Source of the DNA: Chloroflexota bacterium
Lineage (GTDB): Bacteria > Chloroflexota > Anaerolineae > Caldilineales > Caldilineaceae
Reading direction: 5' to 3'
Assembly: GCA_003577005.1 (NCBI GenBank)
Contig: QEUW01000105.1
Coordinates: 1-23,926 of the forward strand
Length of the DNA stretch: 23,926 nt
A program made the translations under genes and the position numbers. Under the pieces are notes generated by a model. That model ran no database searches and was not told the origin of the DNA. It was given only the letters and a program-made list of their open reading frames with translations. Positions 7,674 through 15,013 of this stretch are shown one piece after another (the first letter of the stretch is position 1; each line of letters opens with the position of its first letter).

Positions 7674-8504
7674 TCACACGTCCGCACGCAGGTTCGCTCT
7701 TTGGCGGTAGGGTGTAAGGAGCTCTTGCATCCATGCCGTGGTCTCTTCATCGAAGGGTGGTGGCGGCGGGGGCTGGCTGTAGTCGATGGAGAGGTCGTAG
7801 GCAGCAAGGTCGTAGATCGAGGCCAGGATGGTCCCCAGGTCGAGCGGTACATCGAAGTCGGGGGCACGCAGGGGCACGGCGACGGTTGGCAGCTTCTCCG
7901 TCAGCCGCACCGGCCAAACCTCCAGCGCCGGAACGCCGGCTCGCCAGAGCGAAACAAGATAGGGGACCTGGCGAAACTGTTCGGGTTCTGGTTCATTGGC
8001 GACAAACATGGGCCGGCGGCCGCGTCGGGTCAAGTCGATTTCGAGCAGGTGAACCCCGGCCCGGTGGAGCCGACGCCGCTTGTGGAGGTATTGGCTCAAC
8101 CCCTCGCCCCGCTTGTTGGCCGGCGAGAGAATTTCGATACAAGTGACCAGTTCCTGCTTCTCGACGGTGTAGAGCTCGACGGTCACCATGCGCATGGTGA
8201 CCTCGACCAGCGGCACGGTGATCGCCGGTGTGATCGTGGCCGGTTCGGCTACAGCCATGGGGCCGGAAAGGGCTGCTGGCGCTTCGCGCAGTTGGCGGCG
8301 GATGATTTCGACACCTGGGTAAAAGACACCGATTTCTTCAGGTGGAATTGTGTCGCGAACAGTTTGGACAGCTAGTCGGGCGACGTACTGTGGACGAATC
8401 TGTTGATTGAGGCGGCGACTGATGTCCGTTGCCATCTGCTGATGCGCATCCGGCCATAGTGGACCCTCAAGATAGGGGTCCGTTCCTGGGAAGGGCGAAG
8501 GCAT
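7674..8504 (-). CDS. DUF4058 family protein
   Basis: A 276-residue protein with the signature start MPSPFPGTDPYLEGPLWPD. It also carries the conserved block VTCIEILSPANKRGEGLSQY (about 120-139) followed by LHRAGVHLLEIDLTRRGRRP. These are the marks of DUF4058, a family of unknown function frequent in Cyanobacteria and Chloroflexota. The ExLSPxNK and LEIDL blocks have the look of a PD-(D/E)XK-type nuclease core, but this is only an impression. A proline run (PPPPPP) occurs near residue 243. A strong ribosome site, GGAAAGGAG, is seen at 8511-8519 on the complement. It is the only minus-strand gene in the catabolic cluster, has its own promoter, and is probably an independent insertion. Confidence 0.85.
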   Translation of the reverse strand: MPSPFPGTDPYLEGPLWPDAHQQMATDISRRLNQQIRPQYVARLAVQTVRDTIPPEEIGVFYPGVEIIRRQLREAPAALSGPMAVAEPATITPAITVPLVEVTMRMVTVELYTVEKQELVTCIEILSPANKRGEGLSQYLHKRRRLHRAGVHLLEIDLTRRGRRPMFVANEPEPEQFRQVPYLVSLWRAGVPALEVWPVRLTEKLPTVAVPLRAPDFDVPLDLGTILASIYDLAAYDLSIDYSQPPPPPPFDEETTAWMQELLTPYRQRANLRADV

Positions 8505-8552
8505 GAACGGCTCCTTTCCGGCGCCACGGAGATGGTGGCAACATTTGTTCGC

Positions 8553-8581
8553 ATTATAGCCATTACACTCGCAAACATCAA
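8553..8581 (-). promoter_or_regulatory. Sigma70-type promoter for DUF4058 gene
   Basis: On the minus strand, TTGATG (8576-8581) is followed by exactly 17 bases and a perfect TATAAT (8553-8558). The start codon of the DUF4058 gene lies about 48 bases further on, behind a good ribosome site. Confidence 0.75.
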
Positions 8582-8602
8582 GCTGTTAGAAAGTTTCTCA
8601 AC

Positions 8603-9394
8603 ATGCGTAAAGTCTTACTTACCGGCGCGGCTGGTCGCATTGGCAGCGCCTTTCGCCATCACGCTGGCAACCGCTACCATCTGCGCCTGGTGGACCGCCG
8701 CGCCGACGCCATCGGCGAAGCGGGCGAGCATGAGGTCTTCGAAGCGAACCTGGCGGATCTGGAGCTCTGCCGGCAAGTCTGCCAGGGGATCGACACGGTG
8801 CTCCACCTGGCTGCCGACCCATCGCCTGCGGCTGATTTCTATGGTTCGCTGCTCGACAACAACATCAAGGCCGCGTACAATATCTTCCGTGCGGCCAAGG
8901 ACCAGGGCTGCCGCCGCGTCATCTTTGCCAGCAGTATCCAGACCATCGAGGGCTACCCGCTCGATGTGCAGGCGCGACCCGAGATGCCCATGAAGCCGAT
9001 GAACATGTACGCGGTCACCAAAGGGTTTGGCGAACTCATGGCCCATTACTTTGCCTACGCCGAAGGGCTGTCGTCCATCGCAGTGCGGGTGGGCGCCTAT
9101 GGCGGCAACCGCGACCACACACCACAGACCGTCGATAGCCGCACCCTGAGCGCCTATGTCAGCCCGCGCGACCTGTGCCATCTGTTCGTACAGTGCATCG
9201 AAACCACCGACGTACAGTTCGCTGTGGTGCAGGCCGTGTCGGACAATCGCTTCAAGCGCATGGACCTCACCTCGACGCGCGCAACCGTAGGCTATAACCC
9301 ACAGGACGACGCCTTCGACATCTTTGAAACTGGGATCCGTCACCCAAAACGCTGGTATGACGAGCAGAGCGGGCGTTCGGCACTAGATGTTTGA
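8603..9394 (+). CDS. NAD-dependent epimerase/dehydratase family, uronate dehydrogenase-like
   Basis: A 263-residue extended-type SDR. TGAAGRIG (7-14) binds NAD. S111 (in FASSIQT), Y136 and K140 (YAVTK) form the catalytic triad. Length, triad spacing and the motifs HLAADPSP and FASSIQTIEGYP closely resemble uronate dehydrogenases. As I recall, the Agrobacterium enzyme (about 265 residues) has its catalytic Tyr at the same number, 136. Such enzymes oxidise galacturonate or glucuronate to the aldarolactone, which would feed a keto-deoxy-aldarate aldolase like the HpcH/HpaI gene upstream. An epimerase acting on nucleotide sugars is less likely because the protein is short and lacks the larger C-terminal substrate domain. 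The ribosome site is weak. The next gene starts 26 bases after its stop. Confidence 0.8.
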   Translation: MRKVLLTGAAGRIGSAFRHHAGNRYHLRLVDRRADAIGEAGEHEVFEANLADLELCRQVCQGIDTVLHLAADPSPAADFYGSLLDNNIKAAYNIFRAAKDQGCRRVIFASSIQTIEGYPLDVQARPEMPMKPMNMYAVTKGFGELMAHYFAYAEGLSSIAVRVGAYGGNRDHTPQTVDSRTLSAYVSPRDLCHLFVQCIETTDVQFAVVQAVSDNRFKRMDLTSTRATVGYNPQDDAFDIFETGIRHPKRWYDEQSGRSALDV

Positions 9395-9419
9395 CGAATC
9401 ACACCTCAGGAGCAACCAC

Positions 9420-10445
9420 ATGGCGACCCAACCGACCATTCGTTTTGCCGCGATCGGCCTCAACCACTTCCATATCTACGGGCAGACCAATCTGCTGCTG
9501 CGCGCCGGCGCTGAGCTGGTCAAATTCTACGCCCCTGAGCCCGATCTGGTGGCGCTTTACGCCAAAGATTACCCGCAGGCGCAACTGGCCTCCAGCGAGG
9601 CGGAAATTCTCGAAGACGAATCGATCCACCTGGTCATCAGCGCGGCGATTCCCAGCGAACGGGCGCCGTTGGGGATTCGCGCCATGCAGCACGGCAAGGA
9701 TTACATGTCCGACAAGCCCGGTTTCACCACGCTGGAGCAAATGGCCGAGGTGCGCCGGGTGCAAAAGGAGACCGGACGTATCTACTCCATCGACTACAGC
9801 GAGCGGTTGGAGACCAAAGCTTCGACCAAGGCGGCGGAACTGGTGCAAAGCGGTGCAATAGGCCGGGTGATCCAGATGGTTGGGTTGGGCCCCCACCGGC
9901 CCCGGTTGCACCAGCGCCCGCCGTGGTTCTTCAAGCGAGAGAAATATGGCGGTATTCTGTGCGATATTGCTTCGCACCAGATGGACCAATTTCTCTTTTA
10001 TACCGGAACCAAACAGGCTGAGATTGTTCACGCCCAGGTAGCGAACTATGCCCACCCGGAGCACCCTGAACTAGAAGATTTTGGCGACCTGGTTGTGCGG
10101 GGCGAAGGTTGCACGGGCTACATACGCGTCGATTGGTTTACGCCCGACGGGCTTGCCACCTGGGGCGATGGGCGCACCATCCTCCTGGGCACCGAGGGCT
10201 ACATCGAGTTGCGCAAGTACATCGACATCGCGGGCCGGCCCGGAACCAATCATCTCTTTCTGGTGGATAAGGAGAAAACGGAGTATATCGACTGCTCCGA
10301 CGCCGACCTGCCCTACGGTCGCAACTTGATCCACGACATCATCCACCGCACCGAGACAGCCATGCCGCAGGAACACTGCTTCTACGCGTCCGAGTTGGCG
10401 CTCAAAGCACAACAGCTGGCCACGCGGCTGGGCAATTTGGCCTAA
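9420..10445 (+). CDS. Gfo/Idh/MocA family oxidoreductase
   Basis: A 341-residue NAD(P)-dependent sugar or inositol dehydrogenase-type protein. The N-terminal Rossmann domain starts IRFAAIGLNHFHIYG. K99 in DKPGF takes the place of the catalytic Lys of the EKP motif. The C-terminal domain has GGILCDIASHQMDQ with the usual His. The ATG at 9420 is preferred, with AGGAG at 9408-9412 seven bases upstream; an earlier ATG at 9387 overlaps the preceding gene and lacks a site. The GLNH start and the missing classical GxGxxG mark a divergent subgroup common in sugar-catabolic clusters. The substrate is unknown, but the adjacent uronate-dehydrogenase-like enzyme and glycoside-hydrolase-like protein suggest a sugar derivative. 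Its stop codon overlaps a terminal inverted repeat. Confidence 0.87.
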   Translation: MATQPTIRFAAIGLNHFHIYGQTNLLLRAGAELVKFYAPEPDLVALYAKDYPQAQLASSEAEILEDESIHLVISAAIPSERAPLGIRAMQHGKDYMSDKPGFTTLEQMAEVRRVQKETGRIYSIDYSERLETKASTKAAELVQSGAIGRVIQMVGLGPHRPRLHQRPPWFFKREKYGGILCDIASHQMDQFLFYTGTKQAEIVHAQVANYAHPEHPELEDFGDLVVRGEGCTGYIRVDWFTPDGLATWGDGRTILLGTEGYIELRKYIDIAGRPGTNHLFLVDKEKTEYIDCSDADLPYGRNLIHDIIHRTETAMPQEHCFYASELALKAQQLATRLGNLA

Positions 10446-10582
10446 TACTACAACGAGACTTCGCGTGGTCGGTACACCCGACCTCCGGGAGGTGACCGGA
10501 ATCAGCTTCGTTAACCAGACTATTTGTGGTCACCTCCCGGAGGTCTTGCCAGCGACAATCGTCAAAGTCCCGTTGTAGTATT
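10444..10582. repeat. 139-bp nested inverted-repeat element (MITE-like)
   Basis: The outer arms AATACTACAACGAGACT (10444-10460) and AGTCCCGTTGTAGTATT (10566-10582) pair at 16 of 17 positions. Inside, GACCTCCGGGAGGTGACC (10480-10497) and its exact reverse complement (10528-10545) form a perfect 18-bp pair, each with the small palindrome ACCTCCGGGAGGT. There is no ORF and no clear target duplication. It may be a non-autonomous mobile repeat, or a large intercistronic structure between the Gfo/Idh gene and the next gene. Confidence 0.8.
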
Positions 10583-10662
10583 CGTACTCTTCAGTCTCCC
10601 AGCTTTCTGATTTTGGAGATTTGTGGGGATTGAAGAGATTTCCAGACGAATTTTCCAAACAC

Positions 10663-11568
10663 ATGAACGTTCGCCGCTTTGCCACCAACCCCATTATCAC
10701 GCCAGCGCTCGACCCGTCGATTGGCAGCAACATCAACGGGCCGTCGCTGATTCGCGTACCTGCGTGGTTGCCAAACCCGCTTGGCCGCTATTATCTTTAC
10801 TTTGCCCACCATCAGGGCGAATTCATCCGCCTGGCCTATGCCGACGATCTGCGCGGGCCGTGGCGAATCTACAGCCCCGGCACCCTCCGGCTGGATCAGA
10901 CCCCGTGCCACGGCCACATTGCTTCGCCCGATGTGCATGTCGATGAGACCAACCTGCGGCTGATCATGTACTATCATGGCCCGGTGCTGGCGTCTCACGA
11001 GGCGGCAGCAACCGAGGCAACCCAACGCTTCCCCATTGTGGGGGGACAGCGCTCGTTTGTCGCCACCTCCACCGATGGAATCCACTTTGTGTCGGGCGAC
11101 GAGATTTTGGGCAACAGCTATTTCCGGGTTTTCCACTGGCAGGGGTGGACATATGCCCTTGCCATGCCGGGCATCTTCTACCGTTCGCGCAACGGCTTCA
11201 CCGATTTTGAGCAGGGGCCGGTGCTCTTTAGCGACGCAATGCGCCACGCCGCGCTGTTGCTGCGGGATGACGTGCTGACCGTCTTTTATTCCAATGCCGG
11301 CGACTGCCCCGAACAGATCCTCGCCGCCCATATCGAGTTGACCGCAGATTGGCGGGCCTGGCAGGCTTCGCCCCCTGTTCCCGTCCTCTGGCCTGAGATG
11401 GAGTACGAAGGGGGCGATCTGCCACTGCTCCCATCCCTGCGCGGTGCGATCCATGAACGGGTGCGCCAGTTGCGCGACCCCGGCATCTTTATCGAGGATG
11501 GACGAGTCTTCTTGCTCTACAGCGTGGCCGGAGAATCTGGGCTTGGGCTGGCGGAGATCGAACTTTGA
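10663..11568 (+). CDS. GH43-like five-bladed beta-propeller protein
   Basis: A protein of about 301 residues with the look of the five-bladed propeller hydrolases (GH32/43/62/68/117 fold). Evidence is NPIITP near the start, repeated YYLYFAHH, PWRIYSPG, ASPDVHVDETNLRLIMYYHG and SFVATSTDGIHF blocks, and a late DPGIFIEDGRVFLLYSVAGE. The blocks recur at intervals like propeller blades. No signal peptide is visible, so it would be cytoplasmic. The catalytic carboxylates cannot be assigned with certainty; SPDVHVDE and DPGIF are candidates. The ATG at 10663 is chosen; a TTG at 10621 has a site too close to it. It may act on an arabinosyl or uronosyl oligosaccharide, but activity is unproven. It overlaps or abuts the epimerase downstream, so the two are translated together. 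Confidence 0.68.
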   Translation: MNVRRFATNPIITPALDPSIGSNINGPSLIRVPAWLPNPLGRYYLYFAHHQGEFIRLAYADDLRGPWRIYSPGTLRLDQTPCHGHIASPDVHVDETNLRLIMYYHGPVLASHEAAATEATQRFPIVGGQRSFVATSTDGIHFVSGDEILGNSYFRVFHWQGWTYALAMPGIFYRSRNGFTDFEQGPVLFSDAMRHAALLLRDDVLTVFYSNAGDCPEQILAAHIELTADWRAWQASPPVPVLWPEMEYEGGDLPLLPSLRGAIHERVRQLRDPGIFIEDGRVFLLYSVAGESGLGLAEIEL

Positions 11569-11588
11569 CCGATGGAGGGGTCACCACC

Positions 11589-12491
11589 GTGACACTGATC
11601 ACACTGGACAATCACATACTGCGGCTCACCGTCGACCCTGCGCAGGGGATGAATGTTTACGCCTTTGCTGTCTATCACCGGGACGCCTGGCTGCCCATCA
11701 TGCCTGCCGCGGGCGAGGGCGGTGTTGATCTCAAAGAGAGCAGTTTTTTGATGGTTCCCTACTCCAACCGCATCGAGAATGGCCGTTTTTCCTTTGGCGG
11801 CCAGGAAATTCAGCTTGCTTACGGCGAACGCCACGCCATCCACGGCGATGTGCGGACAAGACCCTGGGCGGTGGAAGTCGAGACCGATCACCGCATCCGG
11901 TGCCGCTTTGATTCGCGCCAGCACGAGCAGGTCAACTGGCCGTGGCCGTTTAGCGCCGAAGCCGAGTACCAGATCGACGATCTCACCCTCACGTCGCGGC
12001 TGCGCCTGACCAACCAGGGCGATACGGCCATGCCGGCCGGTTTTGGCTGGCACCCCTATTACAGTCGCTGGCTGACGCGGGAAGGCGAACCGGTACACCT
12101 CCAGTTTCAGGTTCAGGGTGTCTACCCCGATGCCCACAACAACCGCATCCCCTCCGGCCCGGCGCAGCCACCTGCCCCCAATCAGGATTTTCGTACCGGA
12201 AAGCCGCTCATGCCCGACAATTTTCTCGATATCTGCTGCTACGGCTACGATGGCAACGGCTCGATTCACTGGCCCGAGAGCGGTGTGCGCGTACGGTACA
12301 ACTGCTCGGCAGAATGCACCCATCTGGTGCTCTACAATCCGGCCAAACCTTATTTTGCAGTCGAACCTGTGACCAACGCCAACAACGGTGTAAACCTGTT
12401 AGCCCAGGGCGATCCTACCAGCGGAGTCGCAGTGCTCCAATCGGGTGAGACGCTGGCGGCTGTCTTCTCAACTGTCGTCGAACTCGAATAA
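11589..12491 (+). CDS. Aldose 1-epimerase (mutarotase) family protein
   Basis: A 300-residue galactose-mutarotase-fold protein. VPYSNRI (57-62) binds the sugar, and HAIHGDV has the conserved His at residue 85. GFGWHPYY carries the second catalytic His, and FAVEPVTN near the C-terminus supplies the general-base Glu. It interconverts alpha and beta anomers of free sugars. The GTG at 11589 is preferred because GGAGGGG at 11574-11580 lies eight bases upstream; a TTG at 11565 overlaps the previous stop. The tight link to the propeller protein fits processing of sugars released from a glycoside. It is the last gene of the plus-strand cluster and converges on the cytochrome gene at 12527, with only 35 bases between and no clear terminator. 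Confidence 0.87.
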   Translation: MTLITLDNHILRLTVDPAQGMNVYAFAVYHRDAWLPIMPAAGEGGVDLKESSFLMVPYSNRIENGRFSFGGQEIQLAYGERHAIHGDVRTRPWAVEVETDHRIRCRFDSRQHEQVNWPWPFSAEAEYQIDDLTLTSRLRLTNQGDTAMPAGFGWHPYYSRWLTREGEPVHLQFQVQGVYPDAHNNRIPSGPAQPPAPNQDFRTGKPLMPDNFLDICCYGYDGNGSIHWPESGVRVRYNCSAECTHLVLYNPAKPYFAVEPVTNANNGVNLLAQGDPTSGVAVLQSGETLAAVFSTVVELE

Positions 12492-12526
12492 GGGGTTGGT
12501 TGGTGGCCGCAACGCTACGGGCCGGG

Positions 12527-13273
12527 CTAGTTCTCCGGTGCGCCAGCCGCGATCCAGGCAATGATGATTTCGATTTCGGCAGGCGAGAGCGGCTCGCCCC
12601 GCTTTGGCATCTGCCCGCTGACGATCTGTTCGACTAGATAGCTGTTGTCGGGGTCGCCGGGTTCGATCACGGGGCCGTGCATCGAACCTATCATGGCGGT
12701 ACGATAGCGGGTTAGCTCCAACCCTTCCTCGGGGTCGTCTGCGCCGTGGCATTCGGCGCAGTGTTGCTCGAAGATCGGCAGCACGTGTTCCTGGTAGTTG
12801 ACATTGGTCAGGTCGACCGCCGGTTGTTCAGCAACCTGGGCAGAAACGTCCGGGTCAACTAAAAACAGTTCGACTCCCGGATCGAGGAGCAGAGCGTCCT
12901 CGAACGGGCTACTTTCCTCTGATTCACCGGCGACGGGTAAGCCCTGTTCGGCGACCAACGCCATGGCGCGGGTAATGGGAATGTGAGCAACGCCGGCTGC
13001 TTGGTCCACCCAACCATAGCTCTCCAGTTGTGCGTGTTCTTGACTGCGCCGCGCCGCTATTTGGGTGGCGGACGTGTGGTCACCCAACACGACGGGCGCT
13101 GCGCCGGCCTGGTTGGCAAGCTGGTCCACCAGGCGCGGCAGCCATAGCACCCCTGCCACCACACCACCGATTACCAAAACGACAGCGGCAACGGCGCAGC
13201 CCAAACCACGCCGGCGCGCCGGGCGCCGGCGCGCCGCTCGATCAGGCCGGGGCGAACTCGTCGTGTCGGTCAT
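12527..13273 (-). CDS. Membrane-anchored monoheme cytochrome c with YGWVD domain
   Basis: A 248-residue protein. An Arg-rich cytoplasmic start is followed by a membrane anchor at about 26-46. Residues ~80-115 hold ESYGWVDQAAGVAHIPITRAM, then a linker and a C-terminal cytochrome c domain. That domain has CAECH (C172, C175, H176) and probable axial M222 in GQMPKRGE, ending in EIEIIIAWIAAGAPEN. The YGWVD..G..(R/H)IPI.RAM segment is one I associate with small proteins encoded near terminal oxidases and alternative complex III; here it is fused to a heme domain. The heme domain type is that of the small 'cytochrome c, planctomycete-type' group. The start has GGGAG upstream, and it overlaps the end of actF by 32 bases. 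It likely carries electrons from complex III to an oxidase not in this window. Confidence 0.82.
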   Translation of the reverse strand: MTDTTSSPRPDRAARRRPARRRGLGCAVAAVVLVIGGVVAGVLWLPRLVDQLANQAGAAPVVLGDHTSATQIAARRSQEHAQLESYGWVDQAAGVAHIPITRAMALVAEQGLPVAGESEESSPFEDALLLDPGVELFLVDPDVSAQVAEQPAVDLTNVNYQEHVLPIFEQHCAECHGADDPEEGLELTRYRTAMIGSMHGPVIEPGDPDNSYLVEQIVSGQMPKRGEPLSPAEIEIIIAWIAAGAPEN

Positions 13274-14417
13274 CTCTAGCTCCCAAACGGGGATCGTGCT
13301 GCGGCAGTGGAGATTTGCCCGCCCACTGGCGTGCGTACAGCGCCAACCATGCCCCTCCCATTCCGATGGGGATCACGATATCAAGCCAGTGGAGATTGAC
13401 GTTCTGGGGGTAAAAGGCCGGCATGATCAGCCAGTAGAGATCGATCCAGCGCGTCAATAAGATGAGTACGGCCAGCGCGGCCAGCCACTGCGACCGGCGC
13501 TTGACCCGGCGCGACAAGAGCAGGAAAAAGGGCAGCACGAAGTGACTTGCAACCAGCACCATGCCAACGCCGAGCCATCCACCCTGGCTGCGATGATAAT
13601 ACCAGACCGCCTCTTCGGGGATGTTAGCTGACCAGATGATCAAAAACTGGGAAAAGGAGAGGTAGGCCCAGATCATCACAAAGCCCAGCAGAAAATTGCC
13701 CAGGTCGTTAAAGGATTGGGTCCACCGTTCTGTTGCCGCCGTTCCCTGCCGGACGTTTGCCGGCAGCCAGCGAAGCCCGATGATCGCCAGTGCAAGCGCG
13801 GCTAACCCCTGCCCTGCGATAATGATTAGCCCATAGATCGAGGAAAACCACTCCGGCTCCAACGACATCAGCCAATCATAGGCGGCCCACGTTGCCGTCA
13901 ATACATAGAGGATCATGCCGGCGGCGCTTAGGCGGCGCATGCGCGTCGCCAGCCGCGGGTCGCCGGTCTGATCCTGTTCGAGCGACCAGCGGTTGAGCAG
14001 GTAGGCCAGCGTGATCCAGACGGCAAAATAGAACACAGCGCGCGCCAGGAAAAAGGGTAGATTCAAATAGGATCGCTTATTTTGCAATAGCTCGCTGTGT
14101 GCAACCACGTCCGGGTTGGTCCAGGGGTAAAGGTTGGTCAAGCCAAAGAGCAGCGGAACAAAGAGCAGCGCCAGCAGCGGCAGCGTCATCGCTCCGGATT
14201 CAAGCAAGCGACGCACCATTGCGCTCCAACGACCACCGACGAGATGGTGGAGCATCACCATGCCCAAACACCCCAGCGCGACCTGCCACCAAAAGACGTA
14301 GGCGAGCAGGTACGAGCGCCAGAACTGTTGCATCCCCAAAAGCGCGCCGGCAAGCGCAAGTGCCAGGCCAACCAGGGTAACCACAAGGGCTGGCCGGTGA
14401 AGACGGCGGATTTCCAT
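13242..14417 (-). CDS. actF: Alternative complex III subunit ActF (NrfD-like)
   Basis: A 391-residue integral membrane protein with about ten helices. It resembles the quinone-binding NrfD/PsrC-like subunit ActF of quinol:cytochrome c oxidoreductase. Typical stretches are FGLTNLYPWTNPDVV, a paired Trp region ATWAAYDWLMSLEPEWFSSIYG, and FSQFLIIWSANIPEEAVWYYHR. These match the ActF consensus more closely than ActC. The ATG at 14417 shares a base with the TGA of the preceding flavoprotein (TGATG) behind AGGAGG, so translation is coupled. A TTG at 14420 is possible but less likely. The subunit helps form the quinol site and a proton path in the membrane. It is followed immediately by a monoheme cytochrome. 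Confidence 0.9.
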   Translation of the reverse strand: MEIRRLHRPALVVTLVGLALALAGALLGMQQFWRSYLLAYVFWWQVALGCLGMVMLHHLVGGRWSAMVRRLLESGAMTLPLLALLFVPLLFGLTNLYPWTNPDVVAHSELLQNKRSYLNLPFFLARAVFYFAVWITLAYLLNRWSLEQDQTGDPRLATRMRRLSAAGMILYVLTATWAAYDWLMSLEPEWFSSIYGLIIIAGQGLAALALAIIGLRWLPANVRQGTAATERWTQSFNDLGNFLLGFVMIWAYLSFSQFLIIWSANIPEEAVWYYHRSQGGWLGVGMVLVASHFVLPFFLLLSRRVKRRSQWLAALAVLILLTRWIDLYWLIMPAFYPQNVNLHWLDIVIPIGMGGAWLALYARQWAGKSPLPQHDPRLGARDDRHDEFAPA

Positions 14418-14893
14418 CAACCCTCCTCCCGCCTGCGCCAGATCCGCTGCCCTTCGTCATGCGAGGGCGCAGGGAATGTCACAATGGCAATCCGCCAGGG
14501 TGTAAGCTTGAGCAGCCCAAAATTCTCGTGGTCAGGACTGATGAAATCAGGCGCAGGATCGTAACCCAGGGGCGGCGGTGTATTTTTGAACAGATTCCAG
14601 ATGCGCTCCTTTTGGGCGAGATCATCGACCCATCCGGCGATACAGTCGGCGTAGACCGGCTTCATGATGTCGGTGATGTAGGCAAGGGAGACATAGGGAT
14701 TGTGTTCCAGATCCTTGCTCTTGTATGAGTTGCGATGCGTGCCGATCCAGCCGGTCGACCCTTCCCAGATCGGGTGCAGGATGCGCGAGCGCGGGCGCTG
14801 TTTATGGTCGACCGTGGCCACATTACACCAGATCATGGTGTGAACACGCTGGATAAACTCTTCTTCGATTTCGGCAAACTGCTTGACTTCCAT
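14417..14893 (-). CDS. Pyridoxamine 5'-phosphate oxidase-like flavoprotein
   Basis: A 158-residue protein with the split-barrel fold of the PNPOx-like flavin-binding family. Its strands MIWCNVATVDHKQRPRSRIL and GWIGTHRNSYKSKDLEHNPYVSLAY are typical for binding FMN, FAD or F420. C-terminal FGLLKLTPWRIAIV completes the barrel. It is not a PdxH enzyme by length or motif. Its position is unusual: it lies between actE and actF in the operon and is coupled to actF by a TGATG overlap. The function is unknown. A redox or flavin-binding accessory role for the respiratory complex is possible but not shown. A ribosome site GGGAAAG lies before the ATG. Confidence 0.85.
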   Translation of the reverse strand: MEVKQFAEIEEEFIQRVHTMIWCNVATVDHKQRPRSRILHPIWEGSTGWIGTHRNSYKSKDLEHNPYVSLAYITDIMKPVYADCIAGWVDDLAQKERIWNLFKNTPPPLGYDPAPDFISPDHENFGLLKLTPWRIAIVTFPAPSHDEGQRIWRRREEG

Positions 14894-14939
14894 GGCTCTT
14901 TCCCTGGCAGGTTAAACTCTACAAACGCACTTTCACACT

Positions 14940-15006
14940 GACCTCCGGGAGGTGGCCGCAGAAACCTCCGAATTACCTGAATCTCGCCGGCCACCTCCCG
15001 GAGCTC
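14940..15006. repeat. Inverted repeat related to the 10480 element
   Basis: GACCTCCGGGAGGTGGCCG (14940-14958) and CGGCCACCTCCCGGAGCTC (14988-15006) pair at 18 of 19 positions over a 29-base loop. The core GACCTCCGGGAGGTG is identical to the inner arms of the element at 10444-10582. It lies between actE and the flavoprotein gene and could be an mRNA-stabilising or attenuating structure. Confidence 0.85.
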
Positions 15007-15013
15007 TTTAGCA

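Noticed and set aside
6821..7867. 348-residue minus-strand ORF
   Set aside because: It is antisense to the well-supported aldolase and overlaps the end of DUF4058. Its composition is that of a shadow frame.
13211..13235. GC-only palindromic run (GGCGCGCC twice)
   Set aside because: It encodes the Arg/Ala-rich start of the cytochrome and is explained by codon choice.
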